From contig SRSI01000043.1 of assembly GCA_005656395.1 (NCBI GenBank), forward strand, positions 682,001 through 746,000: DNA of 64,000 nucleotides, given 5' to 3'. The DNA is from Strongyloides papillosus. Lineage: Eukaryota > Nematoda > Chromadorea > Rhabditida > Strongyloididae. Shown here piece by piece: positions 11,613 to 22,177 of the stretch (position 1 is the first letter of the stretch; each line of letters starts with the position of its first letter). A program made the position numbers and the translations under genes. The notes under the pieces were generated by a model. That model had not been told where the DNA came from. It made no database searches and worked only from the letters and a program-made list of their open reading frames with translations.

Positions 11613-13715
11613 ATGGATCGAAAACGTAAAAGAATGGATGATATATTTGATGGTAAGTCATCTGACACAACATTGCTCTTTTTAATAATCTTAAAATATT
11701 TTTCATTGCAGATGCCTCATGTGACATCGATGCTAAAGTTGATAAATTAAATATTATATATTCAATAGAAAACTTTTCCCAACGTCCTGAAAAGACTGGT
11801 GAAAAGATTACCACACCAACCTGTGTAGCTGGAAGTAAAAATATATCGTCAGAGTGGTGTTAATGGGTTTATCCCGATGGCTATGAAAAAGAGTCAAAAG
11901 GGTATATGTCAATTTTTCTGGTATTGAAAAAGCCAAGCAGAGTAAAAGCTAGATTTAAATTCTCCATCTTAAATGATAGGAAAAAAGAAAGAATTGTTCA
12001 CAAAAGTTGGAATGTTGGTGAATTCTATGCAAGTGAAAGAAGTTATCGTTGGGGATTTCACACGAACAAAATTTTCATCAAATGACGGACCGCTCTATCA
12101 AATGGCGGACCATTTTTTAAAATTTACATATTTTTATTAAATTTGTATTATTTGATTGTTTTTTTGCATTAAACATTTTTTAAAAAAGTTTTTATTTTAT
12201 TTTTAGTTTTTAAAAAGAACAAAGAAGTAAGTATGTGAAAATTTAGTAAGATTATTTCTACTTATTTGTTAAAATAGTAATTTCTTATCTGATTATTTAG
12301 AATAAATTTAAACAATATATCATAATATTATTTTGTCATGTAAATAGATACGAAATATAAAGTTCGTATTGATAATTAAAGAATATCCGTGTTAAATTGT
12401 ATAAGATTAATATTGGTAGCATTAAACTAAAAATTTAAATTTTATTGTATCAAGTTAACTTTAATTTTAAATTAAAAATATTTTAAACTTATTTATACTA
12501 ATAATTTCTATGAACGTTCAAAATTTTTAAATTTGTACAAATTAATCTTTTGATCTGTTGTAAAATTTTTTGAAAAGTATAAAAATTATTTTAACATTTA
12601 AGATCATTTTAATTTTATTTAATGTTTAGTAAAAAATAAATAATTTTTCTAACATGCTTGGTAATTTATTTATACATATTTTACTAATAGCTAAATACTA
12701 CTCTACAATTTTTATAATATTAAGTTTTGCTTTTATCGAATTTTTTTATTTGTTCAAATTTATTTATTTTACTAGAAGTTATTAAATTGAAATTTGTGAT
12801 AATTTTTTTTCATTTTAATGGATTGAGAAATGACAAAAAGGTCCAGGAAGGAATGAAATAGCGTTAGTTTCAATAAAAATTGTTTGCGTGTAATGAATCA
12901 TAAAATATTACAAAAAACTTTATTAAAACTATGGCAATATTAATAAAACTAAAAAAATTATAATTATTATAAAATTTAAATATAATTTTAAAATGGTCTA
13001 TCATTTGATAAAATTGGTCCTTTAAATGATGAAAAAATTGTTTGTGTGTTTCAAAATTCGTTTAGAGAAATCTTTTACTTTGTGAGTCAAATGGTTTATT
13101 AGTTAATGATAAGTTAAGAATGTTATGTCAGGTAGAGATTATTGAACTTAAGCCGGAAAAACATGATAATGAGGAGACACCGGCAAATGTCATAACACCT
13201 CAATCGGAATTATCATCGGACTATAGTAATTTGTTTGATTCACAATTGTTTACTGATTGTATTGTAAAAATTGGAGACACTGAAATTAAAGTTCATAGGG
13301 CAGTCCTCGCTGCTCGGTCTTCTAATTTTTGTAACATCTTCAACAGTGCATTGGAAAATTCACAAATGAATGTCATCGAAATAAAGAATTTTCGTGTTGA
13401 AGTTGTATAGAAGATGCTAGAATACATCTACAAAAACGAAATTTTAAATATACAAGATATGGCTAGTGAAATTTTGGTAATCGCAGATGAGTATGGGTTA
13501 GATGGATTGAAGGGAATTGCAGTAAAGTATTTATGTGATGACTTAGCTATAGTAAATGTTTGTCAATGCTTTATACTTTCTGAAAAATTCCCTAATAAGG
13601 AATTAAAAGAATGTTGCCAAAAAATTTATTATTAATAACGCTAAAGAATTGATGAAAACTAATAATTGAAAAGACCTCGTTAGCAATCACCCACTTTTAG
13701 TTGAGAGTATATTTT
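11613..13715 (+). pseudogene. MATH-BTB gene copy E, split by a transposon
   Basis: Exon 1 11613-11652, intron 11653-11711, then MATH coding sequence. An in-frame TAA follows the conserved W-C codons (near 11862) where paralogs have a Leu codon. The coding sequence is then interrupted at 12059-13048 by a 990-bp TIR element. After it the MATH end and BTB domain resume (FDSQLFTDCIVKIGDTEI), with a further TAG near 13408 and a frameshift near 13620. The copy is dead, but the match to paralogs on each side of the insertion is close. Confidence 0.9.
12059..13048. mobile_element. 990-bp TIR DNA transposon in MATH-BTB copy E
   Basis: Terminal inverted repeats of about 33 bp: left end begins CACACGAACAAAATTTTCAT, right end (complement) begins CACACAAACAATTTTTTCAT; both arms end near GGACC. 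Removing it rejoins the coding homology at GGATTT / CAAAATTC. The flanks share TTT (or TTTCA, since the first CA of the element is ambiguous), suggesting a 3-5 bp target duplication. The interior is extremely AT-rich with no coding frame, so it is non-autonomous. The superfamily is not assigned. Confidence 0.75.
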
Positions 13716-13718
13716 CGA

Positions 13719-13763
13719 GGGTAAATACATACTAGCTCAAATAAGGCTAGTGTGGATATACCC
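13719..13763. repeat. 45-bp palindromic mini-element
   Basis: Begins GGGTAAATACATACTAGC and ends GATATACCC; the arms pair with few mismatches. Near-copy of 635-677. It lies just after MATH-BTB pseudogene E and before the zinc-finger fragment. Confidence 0.6.
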
Positions 13764-13974
13764 AAAGGTTTTAAATCTAGAATCACCCCAAAACAAATGC
13801 AAAAAAAGTCATGATAAAATGAAGTACATTTGTGATATTTGTTTCAAATCATTTACTCAAAGTGATGATTTATCTAAGCACGAGCTTATTCACAGTGAAA
13901 AAAGAGCTTCTTCTGAAGAATGTGATTCTAGTTTTAAATCGAAAGATTCGTTGTATTTCCATAAGAAACTTTAA
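13764..13974 (+). pseudogene. C2H2 zinc-finger gene fragment
   Basis: An open stretch encodes one good classical finger, CDICFKSFTQSDDLSKHELIH minus its last residue in spacing terms (C-x2-C-x12-H-x3-H), followed by a degenerate second finger (C..SF....SL.FH). No start, no splice-supported upstream exon and no other fingers are visible. It looks like a captured or left-over piece of a C2H2 transcription-factor gene dropped next to the MATH-BTB array. Confidence 0.6.
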
Positions 13975-14071
13975 AACAAGCCAAAATTTTGTTGAATAAG
14001 AAAGCATGATTTTAAATGTTCTAGTGCATGCGAAATGTTTAAGCACGGGTAGAGGTACAACGGCTTTAGTT

Positions 14072-14120
14072 GGCTAGTAGTTATTTACCTACATTTCGAA
14101 GGGGGCAAATACATAATAAC
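14072..14120. repeat. Partial copy of the palindromic element
   Basis: GGCTAGTAGTTATTTACC, then TTCGAAGGGGGCAAATACAT, matching the central part of the elements at 1292-1396 and 29384-29475. The outer arms are missing. Confidence 0.5.
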
Positions 14121-14292
14121 AGTTATTCGGAAGAAAAATTGGATACCTGAAGAATCTAACAATTTAATATTTAAATTTATTTTCTTTGTTTATCTAAAAT
14201 AAAAACTAGTAAAAAAATTATATGCTTTATAAATAAATATATAAGAAGATTCATTCCTATATCGTAAAGACCTTTTTAAAACTATTTATTAA

Positions 14293-14885
14293 CCCCTAAG
14301 GTACCAACATATTATTTATAACCCGAAACCCTGACATCTCAAAAATTGTGAATATGCATAAATATACGAGTATTAATTAATAAATCTCTAAATAAGAAAA
14401 CTTATCAATCGGTACTATGTAATATGAAAAAAACATACAAATGCAGTAACTAAAATAATTTTAAAAAAATAATTGCTTTTAAAAATTATAATATGGAAGA
14501 CATATTGACTTTTTGTAAATCTTGCAATAGTATTTAGAACAATGACTGCAAGAAATAACCGTTTTATATTTTTGTTGAAATGTACCATCGTATTGGTCAC
14601 AATCTACCTTTTTTACTTCCAAATTTGATATACTTTCTGATAATACAACAAAATTAGTATTATCATAGTTTTTATTGTCTATAAATTCCTTTATTCGACG
14701 TATTTTACCTATTTGTGATTTTTTATTTGTTTCTAAACGATAAGATGCAAATGCGCTTGTTAACTAGGTCTAACACAAGAAATAAAGCAACTAGGTGGAA
14801 AATCAAAACATTTTTTTAAATTAGCAATGTACTAATAAAACCAAATTTATGTGTCACTATTCTTTAGATGTTGGAAACTTAAGGA
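14293..14885 (-). mobile_element. piggyBac-like element with TTAA duplications
   Basis: 593 bp flanked by TTAA at 14289-14292 and 14886-14889. The left end starts CCCCTAAGGTACCAACAT; the right end, complemented, starts TCCTTAAGTTTCCAACAT. Deleting the element and one TTAA restores ACTATTTATTAATATTATT, which matches the same place in the other MATH-BTB units. This is a built-in empty-site control. On the minus strand, 14760-14479 encodes about 93 residues ending in a Cys-rich tail, similar to the C-terminal zinc-binding region of piggyBac transposases. The catalytic part is absent, so this is an internally deleted copy. Confidence 0.8.
14479..14760 (-). pseudogene. piggyBac transposase C-terminal remnant
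   Basis: Open frame of about 93 codons without a proper start, ending LPYYNF-stop. It has a Lys/Asp-rich stretch followed by C, then CSHCSKYYC and a last C, a spacing like the Cys-rich domain that ends piggyBac-family transposases. Its place inside an element with TTAA duplications makes the assignment much stronger than the short sequence alone. Confidence 0.6.
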
Positions 14886-14891
14886 TTAATA

Positions 14892-15074
14892 TTATTTTGT
14901 GATTGTTAGGCTGTTGATATTGTGAAACCCCAGTATCATATTTGATAAAATATAACGCACAAATCCATATGTTAGATCATTCTTTTTCTCCGAATTATTT
15001 CCTTCAGTATATTTCTTCGTTTTGCAAATCAGATTATCATTATCTGGTACCGTTAATTGGTTAAACATATGTTT
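14892..15074 (-). pseudogene. Antisense small ORF, unit E
   Basis: Sixty open minus-strand codons to a stop at 14892-14894, ending LTITK as in 1862-2131, with YILSNMILGFHNINS and KHMFNQL conserved. A TAG sits directly upstream, so the N-terminal half seen in unit 0 is cut off. The frame stayed open while the DNA diverged. It lies immediately beside the piggyBac-like insertion. Confidence 0.4.
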
Positions 15075-15557
15075 CTACTCATAATAATTGAAAGTGATAT
15101 AGGAAAGCTTTATTGATATTACAAAACCAAAGTGACATTTTTCTTTCAACAGTTTATTGAAAAGTATCTATAAGTTGTGTTATATCACCTTATCTCTTAT
15201 TATTGAATGTTTCTTCATTTTTCTATTAAACTGGTGATTATAATGTTTTAAAAGTACATGTTTGTACCTTCGAATATAAATGAAAGTACATCATCTAAAT
15301 GGTAAAAATAAACAGAAAGAAAAGCTTCAAAAATTGGTAAAATACTTTATCAAATGATTTCTACATTTTTTAAATTGAACATTTGAATGACTTTCATTAT
15401 CATGTATTTCTCGACAACGAATTGCATTATTAGTTGATGCAAATTTTAAAATTTTTGTTTAATCGCTATTTTTTATATTAACTCATTCTAATACTTTACT
15501 TTCATTAAAACTAAAATTTTGTTTTTTAATTTATTATTAACGACTAAAAATTTTGTA
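15075..15557. other. 3' flank of the MATH-BTB array
   Basis: Continues the repeated unit in diverged form (a relative of the 5' flank blocks at 2160-2520) until about 15500. No MATH-BTB gene follows, so the array ends here. Confidence 0.5.
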
Positions 15558-16207
15558 CAGTGGTCTCTCGATTATCCGAACCTCGATTAACCGAACGGAA
15601 TAATTTCTACAAAATTAACAAATTTAAGATTTTATACATAAAAAATAAACAATTAAATTACTTTAGGTAGAAAGATGCTTTCTTTTGTACGTGTGTAAAA
15701 AATATAAGGTACTGATTTTAAATAAAACATCTATAAAATTTCAAATTTTTTAAATTAATAAGACAGCTATGTATTAAGAAATTAGAAAAACTTAGCTTCA
15801 AAAAAGACAATCTAATTAAATTCAAAAAAATAAGTGATTCTTAAAGGCTAAATAATTTTTTGTTTTGTATATTTACTAAAAAAAATGATATTTAATATCT
15901 AGTAAAGAATAAAAGAAAACAAACTGATTGATAGGTCAATGGGAATGGGACTATAAATAAATGAAAAATTTAATTAATATTACTTATATTGTCTTTTTAC
16001 TTATGTATGATATTCTTTTAATTGTTATTTATTTTAGAGTATTATACACCAAATAAAATAATTTTCTATCTATACCGATATGCAATAAGTTATTTTTTGT
16101 GTAAAAATTGAAAGTTATATTTTTTTTATTCATGTTTGGTTATCCGAAATTTTAGTTATCCGAACTGCTCTTGGTCCCGAGGGGTTCGGATAATCGAAAG
16201 TCTACTG
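15558..16207. mobile_element. pogo/Tigger-like non-autonomous transposon
   Basis: Flanked by TA on both sides (15556-15557 and 16208-16209). Left end CAGTGGTCTCTCGATTATCC; right end complemented CAGTAGACTTTCGATTATCC, both continuing GAACC. This terminal sequence is characteristic of pogo/Tigger elements of the Tc1-mariner superfamily. The 650-bp body is AT-rich with no transposase frame. Confidence 0.85.
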
Positions 16208-16209
16208 TA

Positions 16210-16976
16210 AGTTGAATTTTATTTTAAATAGAATTTTTTAAAAACAAAATTACTTTTATCTTTAACAAACTTATTATTGATAAAATAGAAAGAAATTGAT
16301 TAATTTATTAAATATTAAATTGCATGACGTGAAAAAAATTATATTTGTTAGTTTATTATATAATAATATTATGAATTTTATTATATTACGAAATTTTATA
16401 TAATAAGTAATGACGTAGTTCTTAACTAAAAAATAACTGTTCATATATTATTATATTTTTTAAAGCAATAATTTTAATCAAAATAAAGATAACTGCCAAT
16501 GTACCTTTAACAGACAATATGAACAAATAAATACTACATTTTATAAAAGTAATATTTATTATCATTATAAATGAATTTATAGTAATTCAATTCAGCAAAT
16601 TACAAATAAATTCTTGTGCATTTTAATTTAACTTGATCATCTTGAGATAGATGAATAAAGTGATAAATCTTTTACTAATATTTCCAACAAATATAACCTT
16701 TCTCTTTATTTTTTTGTTACTCAAAGATGGGTTTCATGTAAGATAGCCATAAATCTTATAATCGTTGTGAAAAATTTGAGTTGTCACAATTAAGCAATAA
16801 GGTAAATTGTATAAAATATTGAAAATTTTTTAACATTAAATTTTTAATCAAAGTTTTTAATACTACATTCAATCGCTAATCGTTAATTTTTGTAATTTGT
16901 AGAAATTCTAAAACTTTACAGTGTTAAAAAGTTTTTTTCGGGGTATATTTTATGGAAAATTCTCTTTTCAGTATTA
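16210..16976. other. AT-rich intergenic stretch
   Basis: No gene or clear repeat seen; 3' flank of the cystatin-like gene. Confidence 0.4.
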
Positions 16977-17342
16977 TCATAATAACCTAACGTTTACCGT
17001 TCTTGTACCATTTAAATAATTTACAATGATAGTACGAAGAGTTCTTATACATCTTCCTAAGTTAGGACACATAGCATTTCTTGCGGTGCAATCAACTCTA
17101 CGTCTTTTTACTGTAATATTAGGCGCAGAAAATCCATTTCTTGATTGGGCTCTTAGTACTCGAACTAGAATAAAAGTTTTGTTTCTTTCTGCACCATAAA
17201 GAGCTACTCCTTCATTCGCCCAATTTCTAACAATCGGACTATTTGGATTAAGATTTCTCCAATTCCCATATTGAATTGTTTGACTAAGAATCACAATAAA
17301 TAAAGAAAAGAATAGAATATGGACTAGAAAAAAATATTTCAT
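16977..17342 (-). CDS. Secreted cystatin-like protein
   Basis: Single-exon frame of 121 residues. The first 20 or so are a hydrophobic signal peptide (YFFLVHILFFSLFIVIL). The mature part begins near a Gly (YGNWRNLNPNSP) followed by a helix-like segment and LVRVLRAQSRNG, the pattern of the cystatin fold (N-terminal Gly, alpha helix, first hairpin). The classical QxVxG loop is not clearly conserved (AQSRNG stands there), and there are only three Cys. If the call is right it may be a diverged inhibitor of papain-like proteases or one with altered specificity. TATA-like AT runs lie 60-80 bp upstream on this strand (for example TATAAAAG near 17417-17424). A different small secreted family remains possible. 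Confidence 0.55.
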   Translation of the reverse strand: MKYFFLVHILFFSLFIVILSQTIQYGNWRNLNPNSPIVRNWANEGVALYGAERNKTFILVRVLRAQSRNGFSAPNITVKRRRVDCTARNAMCPNLGRCIRTLRTIIVNYLNGTRTVNVRLL

Positions 17343-18761
17343 TTGTTCTAAAAATACAGTTCATAAATTTTATGACTTTTAAATACTTAACTTTTATTAT
17401 TTTATAAAGTATTTACTTTTATAGTATATATTATTAGATTAGTGAAGCTATTTTTAACTATGAAAATGATTTTAACGAAATTAATATTAAAATTCAGAAA
17501 AAATAGTTTAATTATTTATCTCCAAATGTTATTATGAAATCCTCGTGGATTCTTCGGGAGCCGGAAAGACTCCCAGGATTTTACAATATAACACGAAACT
17601 TTATATAAGATTTTATTAAAGCAAAAGGGAAATAGAATAATACAATGTAAAAGTTATAAAATGATTAAAATGTAACTTTGCCATATAATATTCTTTGTCC
17701 ATTCCTTATATAGTCCTCAAGGTGAAAGGCGTGTTCCTTTTGATAGTTTCTTATATACTGTGGGTATTGATATACACACATTTGATATGACACAGCGTTT
17801 TATGTTTACAACTATTGATATTTTTAGGTTATGTAAAAAAGCAACATTATAAATAATTTCTATTTATGTTAACATGTTGTATTTGACTTATTACTCATGA
17901 ATTTAATTATTCAACATATAAAAATATCAAATATATTTTTTAATGAGTACTTGTCAAATAAATATTTATAGAAAACTTTTGTTTTGTTTTTATAATTTAC
18001 AAAAAATTTCTTCATATGATATAGACATTTTTAGTAGATTTTTTATGTAATATTATTGTTTTATAAAAAAAACTGAAATTAAAAATAGTACCAAAACGTT
18101 GTTTTTTAATTTTAATGTAATTACATTGCCTTATCATTTTTATATGCTTTGTTTTCTCTCCTTCACTATTCAATTAAGTTCTCATTTGTGCAAAAAAAAG
18201 ATGGATAACTTATGTTTCACAACATTTATTTTATAAGGAATCCGATATTGATAAGATTTATTTTTAAAAAATTAAATAATTATAATGCGCTATTATAGTA
18301 ATAATCCTTTAAATTATTTGCACTTTGCAGCACGTATAATAATTATTATCCGAGATTTTGATAGTTCAAACTTTGGATATAAAATCAGCAATTACATTAA
18401 TATAATGCTATAAAGTTATATAGTTAGTGGCTACACATATTCAAAAATTTAGTAGATCTCTAAATTAGGTGAGTTTATAATTTCAAGGTTTGAGGACATG
18501 ACAAGTAACAAAATTTTTTCTGGTGGGATTAAAAAATAATGTATTCGTATATCAACTTCAAAAATATCAACTTAAATTTAAAAATATAAAGCTAGTTCAA
18601 TTCGTGAATAGTAAATTAATATCTTTTTAAAAATTGCCTTATACGAATACTTATTAAAAAGCTTAATTTAATTTGTTGTAATAACGGAACAAATTAAATT
18701 ATCACCCTTCAATAAAAAAATAAAATGTAATATTTAATATTGATAAACAATGACTAAAATA
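17343..18761. other. Intergenic; possible solo LTR at 17527-17874
   Basis: Mostly plain AT-rich DNA. 17527-17874 starts TGTTATTATGAAATCCTCG and ends TATGTTAACA. Read on the minus strand it has AATAAA, then a GGGAGT...ACTCCC-type hairpin, reminiscent of an LTR R/U5 region. No target duplication was found, so this is only a candidate. Confidence 0.3.
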
Positions 18762-18939
18762 CACACAAAAAATTGAGACAAATTTCGACATTTCGACGTA
18801 AAATACAATAAAAATGTCCTACCATTTTAAAATGTCATAATTTGTTCGAATTTTAAAAATAGCAAGCAATAACAAAAATTTTCAAGTGACGCAAAAAATT
18901 AGGTTTTTGGATAAATTTGGATGTTTTTTTACAAGAATA

Positions 18940-20510
18940 CACACAGAAAAAAAAAAGGACACAGGTTTGCATAAAATGTAATAAATTTGTCCCACCAAAT
19001 AAAATTCAAATTTTCTTTATTTGCGACTAATTTTATCACAATTCTTTTGTACATGAAAAATTAAAACAATAATTAGTAAATTATTAAAATAAGTTTGTTT
19101 TTTTTTAGTATACTATTTTTATTTTAGAACATAAGTTGTTTTCTACAATATATTTTAAAATACAAGGTTAGAATTTAATTCTATAGAAATTACAAACACT
19201 TTTATAAAAAAAAACATTTTTAACATATTATAGTACATTTTTTAAATATTTTTCAATCGTTTGAATTATTATAAATTGTATTCTATGAAATTTTCACATT
19301 TGATACTCTAAATTGTTTTCATAATGTCTTTTGAACCCCAGAATTTAAGAGTTATCTACATTAAATATGCTACATCTTTGTAAAATTTGCTACATCTTAT
19401 GAAATTTTGCGCCATCTTTTTTCAGACGGTAGACATTCGCTTGTCCATGGTTACTCATATTTTTTCCTTTTTTTTAATGTCATTTCGCTTGATCATAGGT
19501 GACCATTGGCAAGCTGATTTCCATCGTCTCTTTTTTAACTTAATTAGGGTAGGGGTCTCTGTAAAGTGCGTTGCCGTGTGTGGACTGAATCCAATGGAAT
19601 AATCAAAAAATAAGTTAGTAAAAAATAAAAAAGAATGCTTTTTCGCTTGCCCATATTATTTATGTTTCTTAAAAAAAACCATTTTTGTTACCCAATAGAC
19701 AAGCGAAAGCCACTTTTTCCAATTCAATTCCACTTTATTTTAATAATATTATTTTACTCTTTAACATATCTAAATTATGTTGAAGAATAATTTATTTGGT
19801 ATGAAAGATACATGTCGCAAAAATGTACTAAGATGATGCAAATTGGTCAAAAAATGGCGCAAAATATCATAAAATGTAGCAAATTTTACAAATATGTAGC
19901 ATATTTAATGTAGTTGACTGTCAAATTCCATTTTCCATGTCTTTTTAAGATCATCTTTAAAAATCAAACTTTTGAAAAGTTATAAAATAAATAACATAGA
20001 TTTTTATTTATAGTAAAAAAAATAACTTTTACATATTTTAATTTAAAATAAGAACGAATACTAAAATAATATTTTTAAATAATAATACTTTGTGTGAGTA
20101 AATAATTACTGCTTTTCTTTATTATTGTTGCGAAATTTTTGAACTTTTTGTCGTTAATAGATTGTTTAAAATAATGATTTTTATTAAAACATCAATAATT
20201 TTACACGAAATTGACTTTTAATAGCATATTATATAAAATAAAAAAACAAGTTAAGATCTAAATGAGCATAATATCATAAAAAATATCAAAATTAAAAAAA
20301 ATCACATTAATTTAAAAAGTTAAACATATATATCTTTGTAAAAAAACGACAAAATGTATGCGACAACCCAATATTTTGTGTTGTTTAAAAATTTTTGCTA
20401 TTGCTTGATAATTTTAAAATTTGAATAATATTCAATTTTTTAAAATGGTGGGACATTTTTTTGCATTATAGATAGATTTGTCAAAATTTGTCCTTTTTTT
20501 TTTCTGTGTG
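18940..20510 (-). mobile_element. TIR DNA transposon nested in its own family
   Basis: Terminal inverted repeats CACACAGAAAAAAAAAAGGA and complement, flanked by TA on both sides (18938-18939 and 20511-20512). Without its own internal insertion it is about 958 bp and matches the reverse complement of 40065-40997 along its length. There is no coding capacity. The TA target suggests the Tc1-mariner superfamily, but the termini are not the usual CAGT type. Confidence 0.75.
19333..19936. mobile_element. Mutator-like foldback MITE
   Basis: 604 bp bounded by the 9-bp direct repeat ATGTCTTTT (19324-19332 and 19937-19945). Long inverted repeats begin at the ends (imperfect for about 23 bp) and become nearly perfect from CTACATTAAATATGCTACAT (19356) and its complement (ending 19915); shorter inverted blocks with TTCGCTTGTC occur further in. 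Long TIRs with a 9-bp duplication fit Mutator-like elements. The copy at 40065-40997 lacks it and gives the empty site. Confidence 0.75.
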
Positions 20511-20685
20511 TACATACTTTTAATTTTTTGAAGTAATGTAACATTTATTTAATTTTAGAAATTTTAAAAATATTGTACTTGTTTTAGAATCTAAATTGTT
20601 TTTTATAATACATTAGGTTGTTCAATTGAAAATGTCGCTTTTTAACTGTCAATTTTTAAATTCACAACTCAGTCAAAAATTAATA

Positions 20686-20788
20686 CAGTCAAACCTGTAA
20701 TTTAGAACCACCAAAATTTCTTCAAAATAGTGGTCCTAAATGACAGGTGGTCTTAAATTAGAGGTGGTCTTTAGGACAGGTTTGACTG
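20686..20788. mobile_element. 103-bp Tc1/mariner-type MITE
   Basis: Flanked by TA (20684-20685, 20789-20790). Both ends read CAGTCAAACCTGT and continue with related GACCACC/GAACCACC segments, so the element is nearly all inverted repeat. Confidence 0.75.
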
Positions 20789-20985
20789 TATTTCAGTTTT
20801 TGGTAATTGAATGTATTTAAAACTATGATGTATAGCAAATGGTATAATATTTTAATATTACTAATTTATTTTTGAATTAGTAAAAGCACAAATATTAAAT
20901 TTAATATTCTTAAACTTTATTGTTACATGTGTCAAAAAACAATTTACTCTTATTGTAAATTTATGTTCAGTTTTTACTTGTCGAA

Positions 20986-22177
20986 TTAGACACTGCGATA
21001 TGTGATTTTAAAATTAGCTGGTGAATCTAAAATTGTTTTAGAAAAGACTATGTATACTTCTTTATTTAATGCAGGAATTTTAACGTTCGAAGTATTAGGA
21101 CATATTACAAGCGGTGAAATACTCCAATCTGAACGATGGTAAATATTTAGACAAGCAGTACCACAAACGCCAAAATCTTGTTTTTGTTTTTGACATACCA
21201 GTGAATAAACAGTAATAGCAACTTTTCTTCCATTTGATGATTTTATCCGATAGTAGCAAGTTCCATTTACATTTTTACGTGTTAAATATGATTTTTTAGA
21301 AGTTGATCTATAAAAGGTCTTTATTCCGCATGAAATGTGTTTATGAACACGATAAGTCTCACAAATTGGTTCACGAAAATGTTCATTACACAAGCAACGT
21401 TGACAACCATTAAACACAAAAGGATACCCACGATTATAACATCCCTTGAGATTAGGGCATTGATTCTTACAGTACATTTGACTTAAACGTCTGTAATCAC
21501 TAACAGCAAAAGAGTATGATATTCTAATAATACCACGATAAAAAGGATAAGATTTCTCTCTATAAGTGTGAGCATAATTTTTTCCTCCAAATGATTTTTC
21601 AGGGAACATTACAGATCCATAATCAAAACTTCCGAAGTAATTTCTCTTTGTAGTTTCTTTCTCATAATACTTCAAATATGGTTTTGCAATATTTTCCTTA
21701 TAAACTTCAACATAACTATCTCTGTCGTACCGTGTTGTTTCAGGAATCAAGCCCAATGCCATTCCAGTGAAAAAACACCATGGTTTCATATTATAATAAT
21801 TTAAATCACTATCATTTAAATAAATATTTGTAGGTTTACTTAAGTTTTTATCTAATACAATGTCAGAATAGTTAACAGTTTTAAAGTAATTGATTCCTAT
21901 ATCAGTAACCTCATTTTCTTGTTGTACAAATTTTATACAAACTCTGTTTTTGAGCCAGCCAAAATACTCTTGTATACTGGATGCATAGGCTAATGAATGA
22001 TCAACATAATAATGAATTGTATTCGGTAATCGTGCCTTTAATTCAGGTAACTTTTTCGATGAGGCTTTTCTACTTGTTACCTTTACCTAAAATAGGAAAT
22101 CACTTTTAATGTTCCTGACTTACATTTTTGTAAATGGATAACATAGCTAATATAAAAATTAAGAAATTTTTATTCAT
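20986..22177 (-). CDS. Astacin-like protein lacking its active site, copy 1
   Basis: Exon 1 22177-22124 encodes a signal peptide (MNKNFLIFILAMLSIYKN). A 37-bp intron (22087-22123) leads to exon 2, 22086-20986; total 384 residues with no internal stop. Order: signal peptide, short basic segment, astacin-like domain, EGF-like Cys cluster near 225-260, CUB-like domain to the end. The zinc-binding helix that should be HExxHxxGxxHE reads FFTGMALGLIPE (123-134). All three His and the catalytic Glu are replaced while flanking ALGLI and DRD.YV remain. The Met-turn reads SVMFP instead of SxMHY. There is no FxGD propeptide. Predicted secreted non-enzyme: a binding or decoy role is inference. Confidence 0.85.

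Larger units (their letters stand above)
18762..20612 (-). mobile_element. Outer TIR element copy, split by a relative
   Basis: 18762-18937 and 20513 to about 20612 together match, in order, the left 270 bp of the element at 40065-40997 (minus the other end). Sequence runs continuously from ACAAGAATA into CATACTTTTAATTTTTTG once the inner copy is removed. This copy is truncated after about 20612. Confidence 0.65.

Noticed and set aside
17527..17874. Solo LTR
   Set aside because: TG...CA-like ends and LTR-like signals are present, but no target duplication and no second copy; kept only as a note.
19387..19602. 71-codon plus-strand frame
   Set aside because: Lies inside the Mutator-like foldback element and has no motif or homologous copy.
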